Both the position numbers and the translations under genes were made by a program. DNA of 64,000 nt from Spirochaetota bacterium (GTDB lineage Bacteria; Spirochaetota; UBA4802; UBA5550): contig JAFGBT010000025.1 in the NCBI GenBank assembly GCA_016933025.1, forward strand, positions 1 to 64,000. Direction: 5' to 3'. Positions within the stretch are counted from its first letter, which is position 1, and every line of letters starts with the position of its first letter. This document shows, piece by piece, positions 1 through 7,136 of this stretch. The notes beneath the pieces were generated by a model, which made no database searches, was not told the DNA's origin, and saw nothing but the letters and a program-made list of their open reading frames with translations.

Positions 1-1
1 C

Positions 2-271
2 TTTTATCTGCCGGACAAACATCGGAAATCAATACGATATTACGGCATATACGCACACAGCATTGAAAAAAAGCTGGAGCAGATAACCCGCAAGACCTGG
101 GCGGCAGCGATCCAAAGCTCGTTCGATAAAAACCCTGAGATATGCCCTGACTGCGGCGCGGAAATGATCGAATCTGTGGTTTTCGCATACGAGGCAGACA
201 GGCAATGGCGTAAGTTGTGGAAGACCCACCTGCTTTACGGCGGCTATTTCAGGATGAAGAGAGGACCTTGA
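2..271 (+). pseudogene. IS91-type transposase, 3' end only
   Basis: The reading frame enters from the left edge and ends at a TGA at 269-271, giving 89 residues. It begins FYLPDKHRKSIRYYGIYAHS and later has a CPDCGAEM zinc-knuckle-like motif, then a basic tail. The order 'R-YYG-x-Y' followed by CPxCG is the usual C-terminus of Y2 (HUH) transposases of the IS91/IS801 type. Only the 3' end is inside the window, so whether the gene is intact upstream cannot be judged. It lies beside the repeat-rich stretch at 272-723, which fits a former insertion site. Family assignment is by motif only. Confidence 0.65.
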
Positions 272-407
272 CGGTTTCATCAACCTGAATTTACCACATT
301 TTCTCCATTCTTCTTTTGCTTTTGGCTACAACCGCTGTTGTTTCAACAGTCGGGAAGGTAGGCCGTGCGCCTCATCCGCGAATTTTCTCCATTTTTTCGC
401 GCAGCGC

Positions 408-528
408 GAAATTTTAACCCCCCTGTCCAGAACTTTTTGCTTGCCAGGGCCCTTCTGATGTGCTAGTACATCTTCAGATAAGAGCCATTGTGTCGCATCG
501 GGCGCTCCCGGTGTTACCGTAGTTTCCT
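408..528 (-). repeat. 121-bp dispersed repeat, copy 1
   Basis: This stretch matches 3164-3284 over its whole 121 bp in the same orientation. Conserved blocks are gaaattttaacccccctgtc, the following cagaactttttgcttgccag, and the distal block ccattgtgtcgcatcgggc with gtagtttcct at the end. The middle can form a small hairpin (GATGT/ACATC, 467-482 region) and the flanks an outer stem (CCCTG/CAGGG). It carries no ORF of its own. It could be a MITE-like or IS-end-derived element. Strand is arbitrary; it is given as minus because the neighbouring ORF stubs run that way. Confidence 0.75.
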
Positions 529-566
529 TGATAGTCGAGCGCTACTATAAAAATACCTTTTTTCAT
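474..566 (-). pseudogene. 30-codon ORF stub running into repeat copy 1
   Basis: On the minus strand an AGGAGG box lies six bases before an ATG at 566. The frame reads MKKGIFIVALDYQGNYG and stops (TGA, 474-476) inside the 121-bp repeat. The start signal is as good as that of any gene in the window, but the peptide is only 30 residues, and from residue 14 onward it is encoded by repeat sequence. The likely explanation is a gene whose 5' end remains and whose body was lost when the repeat arrived. A true small peptide cannot be ruled out. No family is recognised. Confidence 0.4.
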
Positions 567-723
567 GTTATTCCTCCTGAGTTGAAATAGCTAATCCCAA
601 TATATGTAATATCAAGAAATTTTTCTATAAGACCGGTTTGGTTTCGCGGGATAAAATATACATTGTATGTAATTTAATTGTACGTGCCCTTTCTGCGGAT
701 GAAAACCCTGATTCGCATGAAAT

Positions 724-2835
724 TCACTTTTTCTTCAGAACAATCACGGTAAGATCATCTTCCGGGTCCCTGCCGGCGGTAAAAGAAAAAAAATCACCCA
801 TTATGAAATCCAGCACTTCCCCGGCGGTGCCGCCGGGGGCCTTCTTCAACATATGGAATATGCGCTCCTCTCCGTACCTTTCTTCTTTCTTGTTCCTGCC
901 TTCCTCCAGGCAGTCAGTGTAAAGAAGAAGAACATCGTTACTGCCGATATTGAATTTCAATGTCTCGTATTCCCTTTCGAGACCGGCAATACCGATAAAA
1001 TATCCCTTGAAGTCGCTGCCTTTGAGATTTGCAATTTCAATATCTCCCGACCCGGCCCTTCTGACAAGTACATCAGGGTGGGCGGCATTGACATATTCAA
1101 CGGTATCGCCTGAGAACCTGAGGAGCAGGCCGGTTAAATAATTCTCAATCATTCCTATCTCGTTTATTAGTTCCATGTTTGATTTCTCAAGAATGGAATT
1201 GAGCTCCTTGTTCGTCCCTTTCATGAAATTCCTGTGAAATACCGTCCTCGCGATCATGGTTATAAGCCCGGAGGCTATGCCGTGTCCCGATACGTCAAAT
1301 AGCGCAATACCCGTCAGCCTGCCGTTTTCCTCGTAAAAATCATACAGGTCCCCCGACACGCCTGACATCGGCCTGAACAGGTAGGCAACATCCCATTCCC
1401 CGGTGTCGGGGGGGGCCTTGGGAAAGAGCGTCGACTGGATATTGGCGGCCATGCTCATGTCGATAAGCGCCCGCCGGTGCGCCTCCGCAAGCTTCAGATT
1501 CACCGCGGACAGTTCCTCCATGGATGACTGCAGAAGCTCTGTCCGGTCCACCACCTTTTTCTCAAGGTTCCTGTTCATGTCCAACAGCGCGTCGCGCGAA
1601 GCCTGGAGGTCGCGACGCATGATGTTAAGCCTGTCGGCGAGGCTGATGGAGAAAAGGACAACCATGATGACGATCCCGAAATGAACGGTCCACTGGGTGA
1701 AAAAATTCGCGGGCAGCACCCCGAACTGCTTCAGGGCATAGACCACCGCGCTGATTATGACAAAGGAGGCGGCGATCATACCCATCAGGGCCGGCCTGCT
1801 TTTTTCTTTTAGTATCAGTATTACTCCCATAACGGCGATATAGGACAGGGTGATTATTGTTAAAGCCGCGGATACAATGATTATATAAAGGTACGTGCTA
1901 ACCAGGGTAAATAAAGACAGAAGAATGAATAGTATCGCGAATACCATTAACGTGTAATACGTTATTTTAAGATATAGCTTCTTTTTGCTCAGGGACTTCA
2001 GATCAACAAGCTGTGTAACGAACAAACATATGAAGGCCAGCATTAAATTCAGAAAGAACGGCGTGGAATAGGCGGACCACCATGGGGAATCCGGCCAGAG
2101 GTATTGAAACGACGTCCCCGTATGCGTTGAGAAAAACATGAGGGTGAAGAATACAAAGAAAACATAATAGAGGTACTCAAACCTCCGGATAAAAAAGAAG
2201 ACAATGAGGTTGTATAGTATCAAAATGATGATTATGCCATCGAAGAGGAGCAGGAGGTGGTATTCAATTGATGTTTTTTCTTTGAAGGCTTCCGGCGACC
2301 ATATCCTGAGGTGCAGGTTCATGGCGTCCTGCGTGTAAAACCGGGCATAAAAGGTCGCCCTGGTCTTTGACTTTACCTCCAGCGGAAAAACAAATGTCCT
2401 GTTCGAAACGGGGCGCTCTCTGAAGGGCTTTCTTAACCCGGCCTCGATCATTTTATAACCGTTACCCCCGGGCGCATAGAGCCTTATATTCCACATGATG
2501 GCGTCAGCTTCTTCCAGGTAGAAGGCGACATCCCTGTCCGAAATATTTTCGAGAGTGAAGCGCGCCCAGTAAACAGATTTTGTGAATCCGAAACCCAGGT
2601 CTTCCTTCTTTGATTGTTTCCAGTGCGATTGATACTTTTCACTTTTAATGTTATCAAAAGTGAGCGTCCCGCCTGCATCCTCCAGGTATTCCATGTGAAA
2701 CCCCGGGCTTAATTTCGAAAGGGTCTCGTTAATTACAATTACGTCTGAAAATGCGGGTACAGGAACAGTAAGAAAAACCACGGCTGCCAGGACGGTCCTT
2801 GCCATTACTAACAATATTTTTCTGTTTTTATGCAC
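724..2835 (-). CDS. 7TM-DISM sensor with SpoIIE-type PP2C phosphatase
   Basis: This 703-residue protein starts at a GTG with a signal peptide (about 1-30). It then has an extracellular 7TMR-DISM extracellular domain (about 35-185), seven membrane helices (about 190-400), a cytoplasmic coiled coil (about 405-465) and a C-terminal SpoIIE/PP2C domain (about 475-703). The metal-site motifs are present: VSGDLYD, FDVSGHG, and DDLTVIVL near the end. Proteins of this design sense an outside ligand, perhaps a carbohydrate, and dephosphorylate a serine of a STAS-domain anti-sigma antagonist. No partner is adjacent; STAS candidates lie at 10562 and 44433. No clear Shine-Dalgarno precedes the GTG, so the start is moderately sure. 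Confidence 0.9.
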   Translation of the reverse strand: MHKNRKILLVMARTVLAAVVFLTVPVPAFSDVIVINETLSKLSPGFHMEYLEDAGGTLTFDNIKSEKYQSHWKQSKKEDLGFGFTKSVYWARFTLENISDRDVAFYLEEADAIMWNIRLYAPGGNGYKMIEAGLRKPFRERPVSNRTFVFPLEVKSKTRATFYARFYTQDAMNLHLRIWSPEAFKEKTSIEYHLLLLFDGIIIILILYNLIVFFFIRRFEYLYYVFFVFFTLMFFSTHTGTSFQYLWPDSPWWSAYSTPFFLNLMLAFICLFVTQLVDLKSLSKKKLYLKITYYTLMVFAILFILLSLFTLVSTYLYIIIVSAALTIITLSYIAVMGVILILKEKSRPALMGMIAASFVIISAVVYALKQFGVLPANFFTQWTVHFGIVIMVVLFSISLADRLNIMRRDLQASRDALLDMNRNLEKKVVDRTELLQSSMEELSAVNLKLAEAHRRALIDMSMAANIQSTLFPKAPPDTGEWDVAYLFRPMSGVSGDLYDFYEENGRLTGIALFDVSGHGIASGLITMIARTVFHRNFMKGTNKELNSILEKSNMELINEIGMIENYLTGLLLRFSGDTVEYVNAAHPDVLVRRAGSGDIEIANLKGSDFKGYFIGIAGLEREYETLKFNIGSNDVLLLYTDCLEEGRNKKEERYGEERIFHMLKKAPGGTAGEVLDFIMGDFFSFTAGRDPEDDLTVIVLKKK

Positions 2836-3163
2836 TGAAGAATTCCCGGTAATTTAATATAAGGGAAATTACGGCACACCTGCTCCCTGCTATGGGATGC
2901 AATGGGCCGTGTCTGTACCTGAATATTTTCCCGTTACCGGAACATTATAACATCGGTTAGTAAAATTACAAGAAAAAACCATGAACCGTCACGGTTCCTT
3001 CTTTTCCCTGGAATATCAGCGGTACGGAAGGAGTCTGTACCGGGGTTGATGCATTACCTGCCCGCGTTATATGAGAATATCGCTGATTCCGGCATATTTC
3101 TGCATTTGTGCCGGAAGAATTCCATGTTCCCGGTCCGGGTGCCCGGTATTTCTTACAGGGGGG

Positions 3164-3284
3164 GAAATTTTAACCCCCCTGTCCAGAACTTTTTGCTTGC
3201 CAGAGCCCTGCTGATGTGCCATAATCACTGCAGATAAGAGCCATTGTGTCGCATCGGGCACCGCTGGTGTGGCCGTAGTTTCCT
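3164..3284 (-). repeat. 121-bp dispersed repeat, copy 2
   Basis: This is the same length and orientation as 408-528. Blocks identical to copy 1 include gaaattttaacccccctgtc, agaactttttgcttgccag, cagataagagccattgtgtc and gcatcgggc. The differences cluster in the hairpin loop and near the distal end. On the minus strand it directly follows the IS110-like coding remnant and breaks that reading frame. Confidence 0.75.
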
Positions 3285-3419
3285 GGATTTTAATTTAACG
3301 ACATATCCACTGAAATCCACGCATCGCGAAATATGCTTTATTTCGCTTCCCTCTGAATTGCGAACATTGATTGTAGCGTATCTCTTGTGAAGATCGATTC
3401 CATGAAACCGTCTTTCCAT
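3285..3419 (-). pseudogene. IS110-family transposase, N-terminal remnant
   Basis: From an ATG at 3419, with GAGG six bases upstream, the minus strand reads MERRFHGIDLHKRYATINVR and continues for about 22 more residues. The 'xGIDLHKRYxTI' start is the first catalytic segment of the IS110/IS1111 DEDD transposases (the conserved first Asp lies in GIDLHK). Similarity stops at about 3290, where the 121-bp repeat begins; the frame then runs into a stop at 3225. Only about 45 of the usual 330-400 residues remain, so this is a dead fragment. Confidence 0.7.
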
Positions 3420-3546
3420 ATTCAGCCTCACTATCGCCAATATTCCCATTGACAAATGAAAAGCATGGGAGTACCTTGATGAAACTGTGTTGTTTCGTTC
3501 CACTATTCAGCATCGTTTGATACGTGCTAATTTGTTGGTACGAATA

Positions 3547-3617
3547 CGGAAGATGGCCGGCCAAACCTAGATTAGTGGTCGCTCCAACGCCACAGAAAGT
3601 ACGTAGGCCATCTTCCG
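3547..3617. repeat. 12-bp perfect inverted repeat, 47-bp spacer
   Basis: cggaagatggcc (3547-3558) and ggccatcttccg (3606-3617) are exact reverse complements. There is no T-run after the second arm, so this is not a simple terminator. The 71-bp unit could be a palindromic mobile repeat, an IS end pair, or a structured RNA. It sits between the IS110 remnant and a run of short A/G-rich direct repeats (aaaaggggtaa, near 3780-3810). Confidence 0.6.
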
Positions 3618-3821
3618 TTCCCTTTCATGTGTCCCGGGTGATTGAGAACAGAATACAGCCATCTCCCGATTCTTGCAACACAGTATCAGCCTCGTGAGGC
3701 AATCATAACAACCTGGATTTTAAAAAAGAATGGCGGCATCAAGCCCCTCGGCCGCGGCCCTGGCGCTCAATGGGTGAAAAAGGGGTAATATCCTAAAAAG
3801 GGGTAAAAGAAAGGGTAATGT

Positions 3822-3849
3822 AAAAAAGTCAGTCTGACCGACTTTTTTA
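3822..3849 (+). terminator. Rho-independent terminator-like hairpin
   Basis: aaaaaagtc (3822-3830) pairs with gactttttt (3840-3848) around a short loop. The T-run on one side and A-run on the other make it work in either direction. No gene clearly ends here, so it may be left from a lost gene. Confidence 0.5.
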
Positions 3850-3871
3850 AAGAGATACTATTTGCGCCAAA

Positions 3872-3942
3872 AATGATTTCAACATACCTGTCCATAACTT
3901 TTTTTACTTGCCAGGGTCTTGTACCGATAAGACCCATTCCGT
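3872..3942 (-). repeat. Degenerate third copy of the dispersed repeat
   Basis: The blocks cctgtcca, aacttttttt, cttgccaggg and gataagaccc-att recur in the same order as in the two 121-bp copies. The central hairpin segment (about 18 bp) is missing and the distal part does not match. It ends just upstream of the gene starting at 3998. Confidence 0.5.
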
Positions 3943-3997
3943 ACTCTTCGGTGGGCTTATTGGTGGAGAAGATTCCTATATTTTCAAGGAGACCGTC

Positions 3998-4426
3998 ATG
4001 AACAATCCTGAAAAAGCCGTAAGTAATTTCAATAACGGGCTGAACTGCGCACAGGCGATCCTGAAGGCGTACGGCCCCTCATGCGGGCTTGAGGAGAATC
4101 TGTGCGTTCGCATAGCCGCCCCCCTCGGCGGCGGCATAGGCCATCTGCAAGAGATATGCGGCGCCGTGAGCGGCGCGATCATGGTAATTGGCCTGAAGTT
4201 CGGCGAAGGGAGCGAGGACCGTGGAAAGCGGGCCCGCATTAATGATCTTGTGCAGGATTTTGTCAGGGAGTTCACATCCCGCAACAGGTCACACCTCTGC
4301 CGGGATCTTCTCGGCTTCGACATATCGACGCCGGACGGACTCGCGGAAGCACGGAAAAAGGGGATCTTCGGCGGCTGCGCGGAATACGTGCGGATCGCCG
4401 CGGAAATTCTCGAGAAGATGCTGTAG
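3998..4426 (+). CDS. C_GCAxxG_C_C family redox-type protein
   Basis: This 142-residue protein belongs to the family named after its cysteine pattern. Visible here are NCAQAILKAYGPSCG near the N-terminus, the glycine-rich APLGGGIGHLQEICGAVSGA in the middle, SHLCRDLLG, and GGCAEYV near the end. Members are small cytosolic proteins thought to bind metal or take part in electron transfer; the substrate is not known. AAGGAG lies seven bases before the ATG, which decides this start over the longer frame from 3908 that would read through repeat DNA. Three bases separate its stop from the next start. Confidence 0.85.
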   Translation: MNNPEKAVSNFNNGLNCAQAILKAYGPSCGLEENLCVRIAAPLGGGIGHLQEICGAVSGAIMVIGLKFGEGSEDRGKRARINDLVQDFVREFTSRNRSHLCRDLLGFDISTPDGLAEARKKGIFGGCAEYVRIAAEILEKML

Positions 4427-4429
4427 CAC

Positions 4430-5326
4430 ATGGCACTTCGGGACCTTCATGACGGGGCGGGCACGGCCGCCCGGTTCTTCACCGGCTTCACTCCAGCCGC
4501 GCACCGGGGAGCCTCCCGGGACTTTCCGGAAAACACCATCCCCGCGTTTGCCCGGGCGCAGGAGATCCTGCACGGATGTCTCCTCGAGACCGACGTGCGG
4601 CAGACCGCGGACGGACGCATCGTGATCATGCACGACGAGCTGTTGCATATCAAGACAGACGGGAGCGGCCCGGTGCGGGAGCGCGACCTCCCGGCTGTCA
4701 GGGCGCTCGATGCGGGCTTCGGCGTCACCTTTGACGGCGGCGTTACCTACCCGTTTCGCGGCATGGGCTTCCGGATACCTCTGCTCGAGGAGGCGCTCGA
4801 CTCCTTCCCGTCAGCCAGGTTTTCAATTGACATCAAGGACTGCGACACCGGGGCGGCCGAGCGCGTCATTTCGATAATCAGGGAACGCGACGCTGTCCGA
4901 CGTGTCATCATCGGCTCCTTCCATGGCGCGGTCATGAGGCACGTGAGGGAAAAATTCAGGTACGCCTATACCAGCTATGCCAAAAGAGACATCGTCAGGT
5001 TCCTGGCGGCGGTAAAAACAGGGATGCCGCTCCCTTCCGGCAGGCGCGGAGAGGCCATGCTGGTCCCGGAAATGATCGGCGCCGGGGAGAGCGAGTATAC
5101 GGGGAGCGCTTCATTCCGCCGCATCCGTGTCGTCTCGCCCCGCTTTATCCGCAAGGCGCATCGCCGGAGTATACCGGTTATCGCCTGGACGATCAACGAC
5201 CCTGACAACATGCGGCGGCTCATCGAATGGGGCATAGACGGAATCGTCACCGACCGGATCGATATTCTGAAAGAGGTAATGGCGGAGAAGGGCCTGCTGC
5301 CTAATATTTCATTGACAGAAAAATAA
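4430..5326 (+). CDS. Glycerophosphodiester phosphodiesterase
   Basis: This 298-residue TIM-barrel enzyme should hydrolyse glycerophosphodiesters to glycerol-3-phosphate plus an alcohol. The catalytic and metal residues of the family are in place: HRG at 25-27, EN at 34-35, ETDVR at 53-57, HD at 68-69, and the late barrel segments IDIKD, AWTIND and GIDGIVTDR. It has no signal peptide, so it is probably cytoplasmic and works on products of phospholipid turnover. It is likely co-transcribed with the preceding gene (3-bp gap). The ribosome site is weak (GAGAAG, distant), so the start could be a little further downstream, though not past HRG. Confidence 0.92.
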   Translation: MALRDLHDGAGTAARFFTGFTPAAHRGASRDFPENTIPAFARAQEILHGCLLETDVRQTADGRIVIMHDELLHIKTDGSGPVRERDLPAVRALDAGFGVTFDGGVTYPFRGMGFRIPLLEEALDSFPSARFSIDIKDCDTGAAERVISIIRERDAVRRVIIGSFHGAVMRHVREKFRYAYTSYAKRDIVRFLAAVKTGMPLPSGRRGEAMLVPEMIGAGESEYTGSASFRRIRVVSPRFIRKAHRRSIPVIAWTINDPDNMRRLIEWGIDGIVTDRIDILKEVMAEKGLLPNISLTEK

Positions 5327-5375
5327 GCGGCAGGTAGCATACAGACCACAGCCATCATATTGTTCGAGGGACCCC

Positions 5376-6671
5376 ATGTTCTGGAATAAAGATATTGAGA
5401 CCATCGGCCGTAAGGCGCTGGAGGACCTTCAGCTCAAGAAGCTTTCGAAGGCCCTGAAAGACGCGGCGTCGACCCCGTTTTATAACAAGGTTTTCAAGGA
5501 CAATAAGGTCAATGTAGACAGGATAACATCCCTGGATCATCTGAAAGATCTGCCCCTGACCAGCAAGGCTGATCTGCGTCTGAGTTACCCGGACGGCATG
5601 GTGGCGGTGCCGCGCAGGGAGATCGTGCGAATGCACGCCTCGTCCGGCACGACCGGGAAATCGACGGTCATCTTCTACACCGCGAAGGACATAGCCGAGT
5701 GGGCGGACCTGATCGCCCGGAGCATGGTGGCCACCGGCACCACGCCGGACGACGTGTTCCAGAATATGATGGGCTACGGCCTCTTCACCGGGGGTCTGGG
5801 CCTTCACTACGGCGCCGAACGGCTCGGCTGCATGGTGATACCCTCGTCCTCCGGTAACAGCCTCAAGCAGATCCAGCTGATGCAGGATTTCAAAACCTCC
5901 GTCATACACATAACGCCGAGCTACGCGCTCCATCTGGCCGAAGTGGTGGCCGGGCAGGGGGTTCGCCCGCCGGACCTCGGGGTGAAAAAGGCCTACCTGG
6001 GGGCGGAACCGTATTCCGAAGAGACGCGAAACAAATTAGAAGAGCAATGGGGCCTCGACGCCTACAATTCGTACGGGCTCTCTGAGATGAACGGGCCCGG
6101 CGTCGCCTTCGAGTGCGAGAAGAAAAGCGGCATGCACCTCTGGGAGGACTTCTATCTATTTGAAATCATCGATCCGGACACGTGCGAGCGCCTTCCCGAT
6201 GGCGAGGAGGGGGAGCTGGTTATAACGCACATCAACCGGGAGGCCATGCCGATCATACGGTACCGGACGCGCGATCTCACCAGGGTCATACCGGAGCCGT
6301 GTCCCTGCGGCCGGACGCACCGGCGCATCGAGCGGATCAAGGGCCGCACCGACGATATGCTGATCGTTGGCGGCGTGAACGTGTTCCCGTCGCAGATCGA
6401 GTCGGTGCTCATGAAGGTGCCGGAGGTCGGCAACAACTACCAGATCGTCCTTGACCGTCACGAGAACCTTGACCGGCTCCACGTCCGGGTTGAGCTTTAT
6501 TCCAAGATGTTCTCAGGCGACATGAAGGAGCTGAACCGGCTCAAGGAGAGGCTCTCGGAGGAGCTCAGGGCGCTCATAACCGTAAATCCGCGCATCGAGC
6601 TGCTTGAGCCCGGGTCCCTGCCGCCGAGCACGGGGAAGGCGGTACGGGTAATCGATAACAGGAAAATATAG
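5376..6671 (+). CDS. paaK: Phenylacetate-CoA ligase
   Basis: This 431-residue ANL-superfamily enzyme activates an aryl acetate (phenylacetate or an indole/hydroxyphenyl analogue) to its CoA thioester through an acyl-AMP. The phosphate loop MHASSGTTGKSTV lies at 86-98, the adenylate-binding YGLSEMNGPG in the middle, YRTRD at about 305 and the hinge and C-terminal lysine region GRTDDMLIVGGVNVFPSQIE and STGKAVRV near the end. GAGGG precedes the ATG. It is followed nine bases later by a double ACT protein, the arrangement seen beside indolepyruvate ferredoxin oxidoreductases in anaerobes. No ring-hydroxylating paa genes are present, so an anaerobic aromatic amino-acid fermentation role is more likely than the aerobic paa route. 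Substrate is inferred. Confidence 0.92.
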   Translation: MFWNKDIETIGRKALEDLQLKKLSKALKDAASTPFYNKVFKDNKVNVDRITSLDHLKDLPLTSKADLRLSYPDGMVAVPRREIVRMHASSGTTGKSTVIFYTAKDIAEWADLIARSMVATGTTPDDVFQNMMGYGLFTGGLGLHYGAERLGCMVIPSSSGNSLKQIQLMQDFKTSVIHITPSYALHLAEVVAGQGVRPPDLGVKKAYLGAEPYSEETRNKLEEQWGLDAYNSYGLSEMNGPGVAFECEKKSGMHLWEDFYLFEIIDPDTCERLPDGEEGELVITHINREAMPIIRYRTRDLTRVIPEPCPCGRTHRRIERIKGRTDDMLIVGGVNVFPSQIESVLMKVPEVGNNYQIVLDRHENLDRLHVRVELYSKMFSGDMKELNRLKERLSEELRALITVNPRIELLEPGSLPPSTGKAVRVIDNRKI

Positions 6672-6680
6672 GGGGGCAGT

Positions 6681-7109
6681 ATGCCGAAGCAGATATCCAT
6701 TTTCGCCGAGAACAAGCCGGGAAAAATTGAGAAGATTGCGGGCATCCTGGGTGATAACGGCATCAACATGCGGGCCATCACCATATCCGACTCGGGGGAC
6801 TACGGCATCATCAAGATCCTGGTGGACAAGCCGGTGGACGGCTGCAACGCTCTCAAGGCCGCGGGGGTCGCCGCGACCCTGAAGGACATCGTCGCGGTGA
6901 GAATCGACGATAGCCCGGGCGGTCTGCACAAGGCCTCGTCAGTCCTGGCGAAGAACGACATTAATGTTGATGACGCCTACGGGTTTACCATCCGGGGAGG
7001 CAACGAAGCGGTATTCGTTTTCCAGGTGAAGGACGTGATAAAGACCGAGAAGATTCTTGTTGAGGCCGGGTTCGGGGTGGTGGGGGACCAGGAGCTTTAT
7101 CTGCTGTAA
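6681..7109 (+). CDS. Tandem ACT-domain protein
   Basis: This 142-residue protein is made of two ACT modules (about 1-68 and 70-142) and nothing else. The first begins ISIFAENKPGKIEKIAGILG and the second VRIDDSPGGLHKASSVLAKN. ACT domains bind small ligands, usually amino acids, at a dimer interface. Proteins of exactly this size sit next to PaaK-type ligases and are thought to sense an aromatic amino acid or its product. GGGGGG lies four bases before the ATG and the gap to paaK is nine bases, so the two form an operon. Confidence 0.88.
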   Translation: MPKQISIFAENKPGKIEKIAGILGDNGINMRAITISDSGDYGIIKILVDKPVDGCNALKAAGVAATLKDIVAVRIDDSPGGLHKASSVLAKNDINVDDAYGFTIRGGNEAVFVFQVKDVIKTEKILVEAGFGVVGDQELYLL

Positions 7110-7136
7110 TGATCAGCTAAGATTCCCCGGGCAGGG

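Larger units (their letters stand above)
272..723. other. Gene-poor stretch with repeat copy and ORF stub
   Basis: This 452-bp gap holds no full gene. It contains the first copy of a 121-bp dispersed repeat (408-528), a short palindrome around 397-413 (TTTCGCG/CGCGAAA arms), and a 30-codon minus-strand ORF at 474-566 with an excellent ribosome binding site. The phrase ttttctccatt occurs near 298 and again near 383. The composition is unlike the coding DNA around it and fits decayed mobile DNA. Confidence 0.6.
2836..3997. other. 1.1-kb non-coding region of decayed mobile DNA
   Basis: No intact gene is seen. The region contains short inverted repeats (CGGTAC at 3020-3025 with GTACCG at 3037-3042; CCGGCA at 3089-3094 with TGCCGG at 3109-3114), the second copy of the 121-bp repeat (3164-3284), an IS110-type 5' remnant (3285-3419), a 12-bp inverted repeat pair (3547-3617), a terminator-like hairpin (3822-3849) and a degenerate third repeat copy (about 3872-3942). 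Codon use in the random ORFs here does not resemble the neighbouring genes. Confidence 0.6.

Noticed and set aside
3067-3261. Minus ORF across repeat copy 2
   Set aside because: It lies in the dispersed repeat; the corresponding frame in copy 1 has a different context, so conservation is of DNA, not protein.
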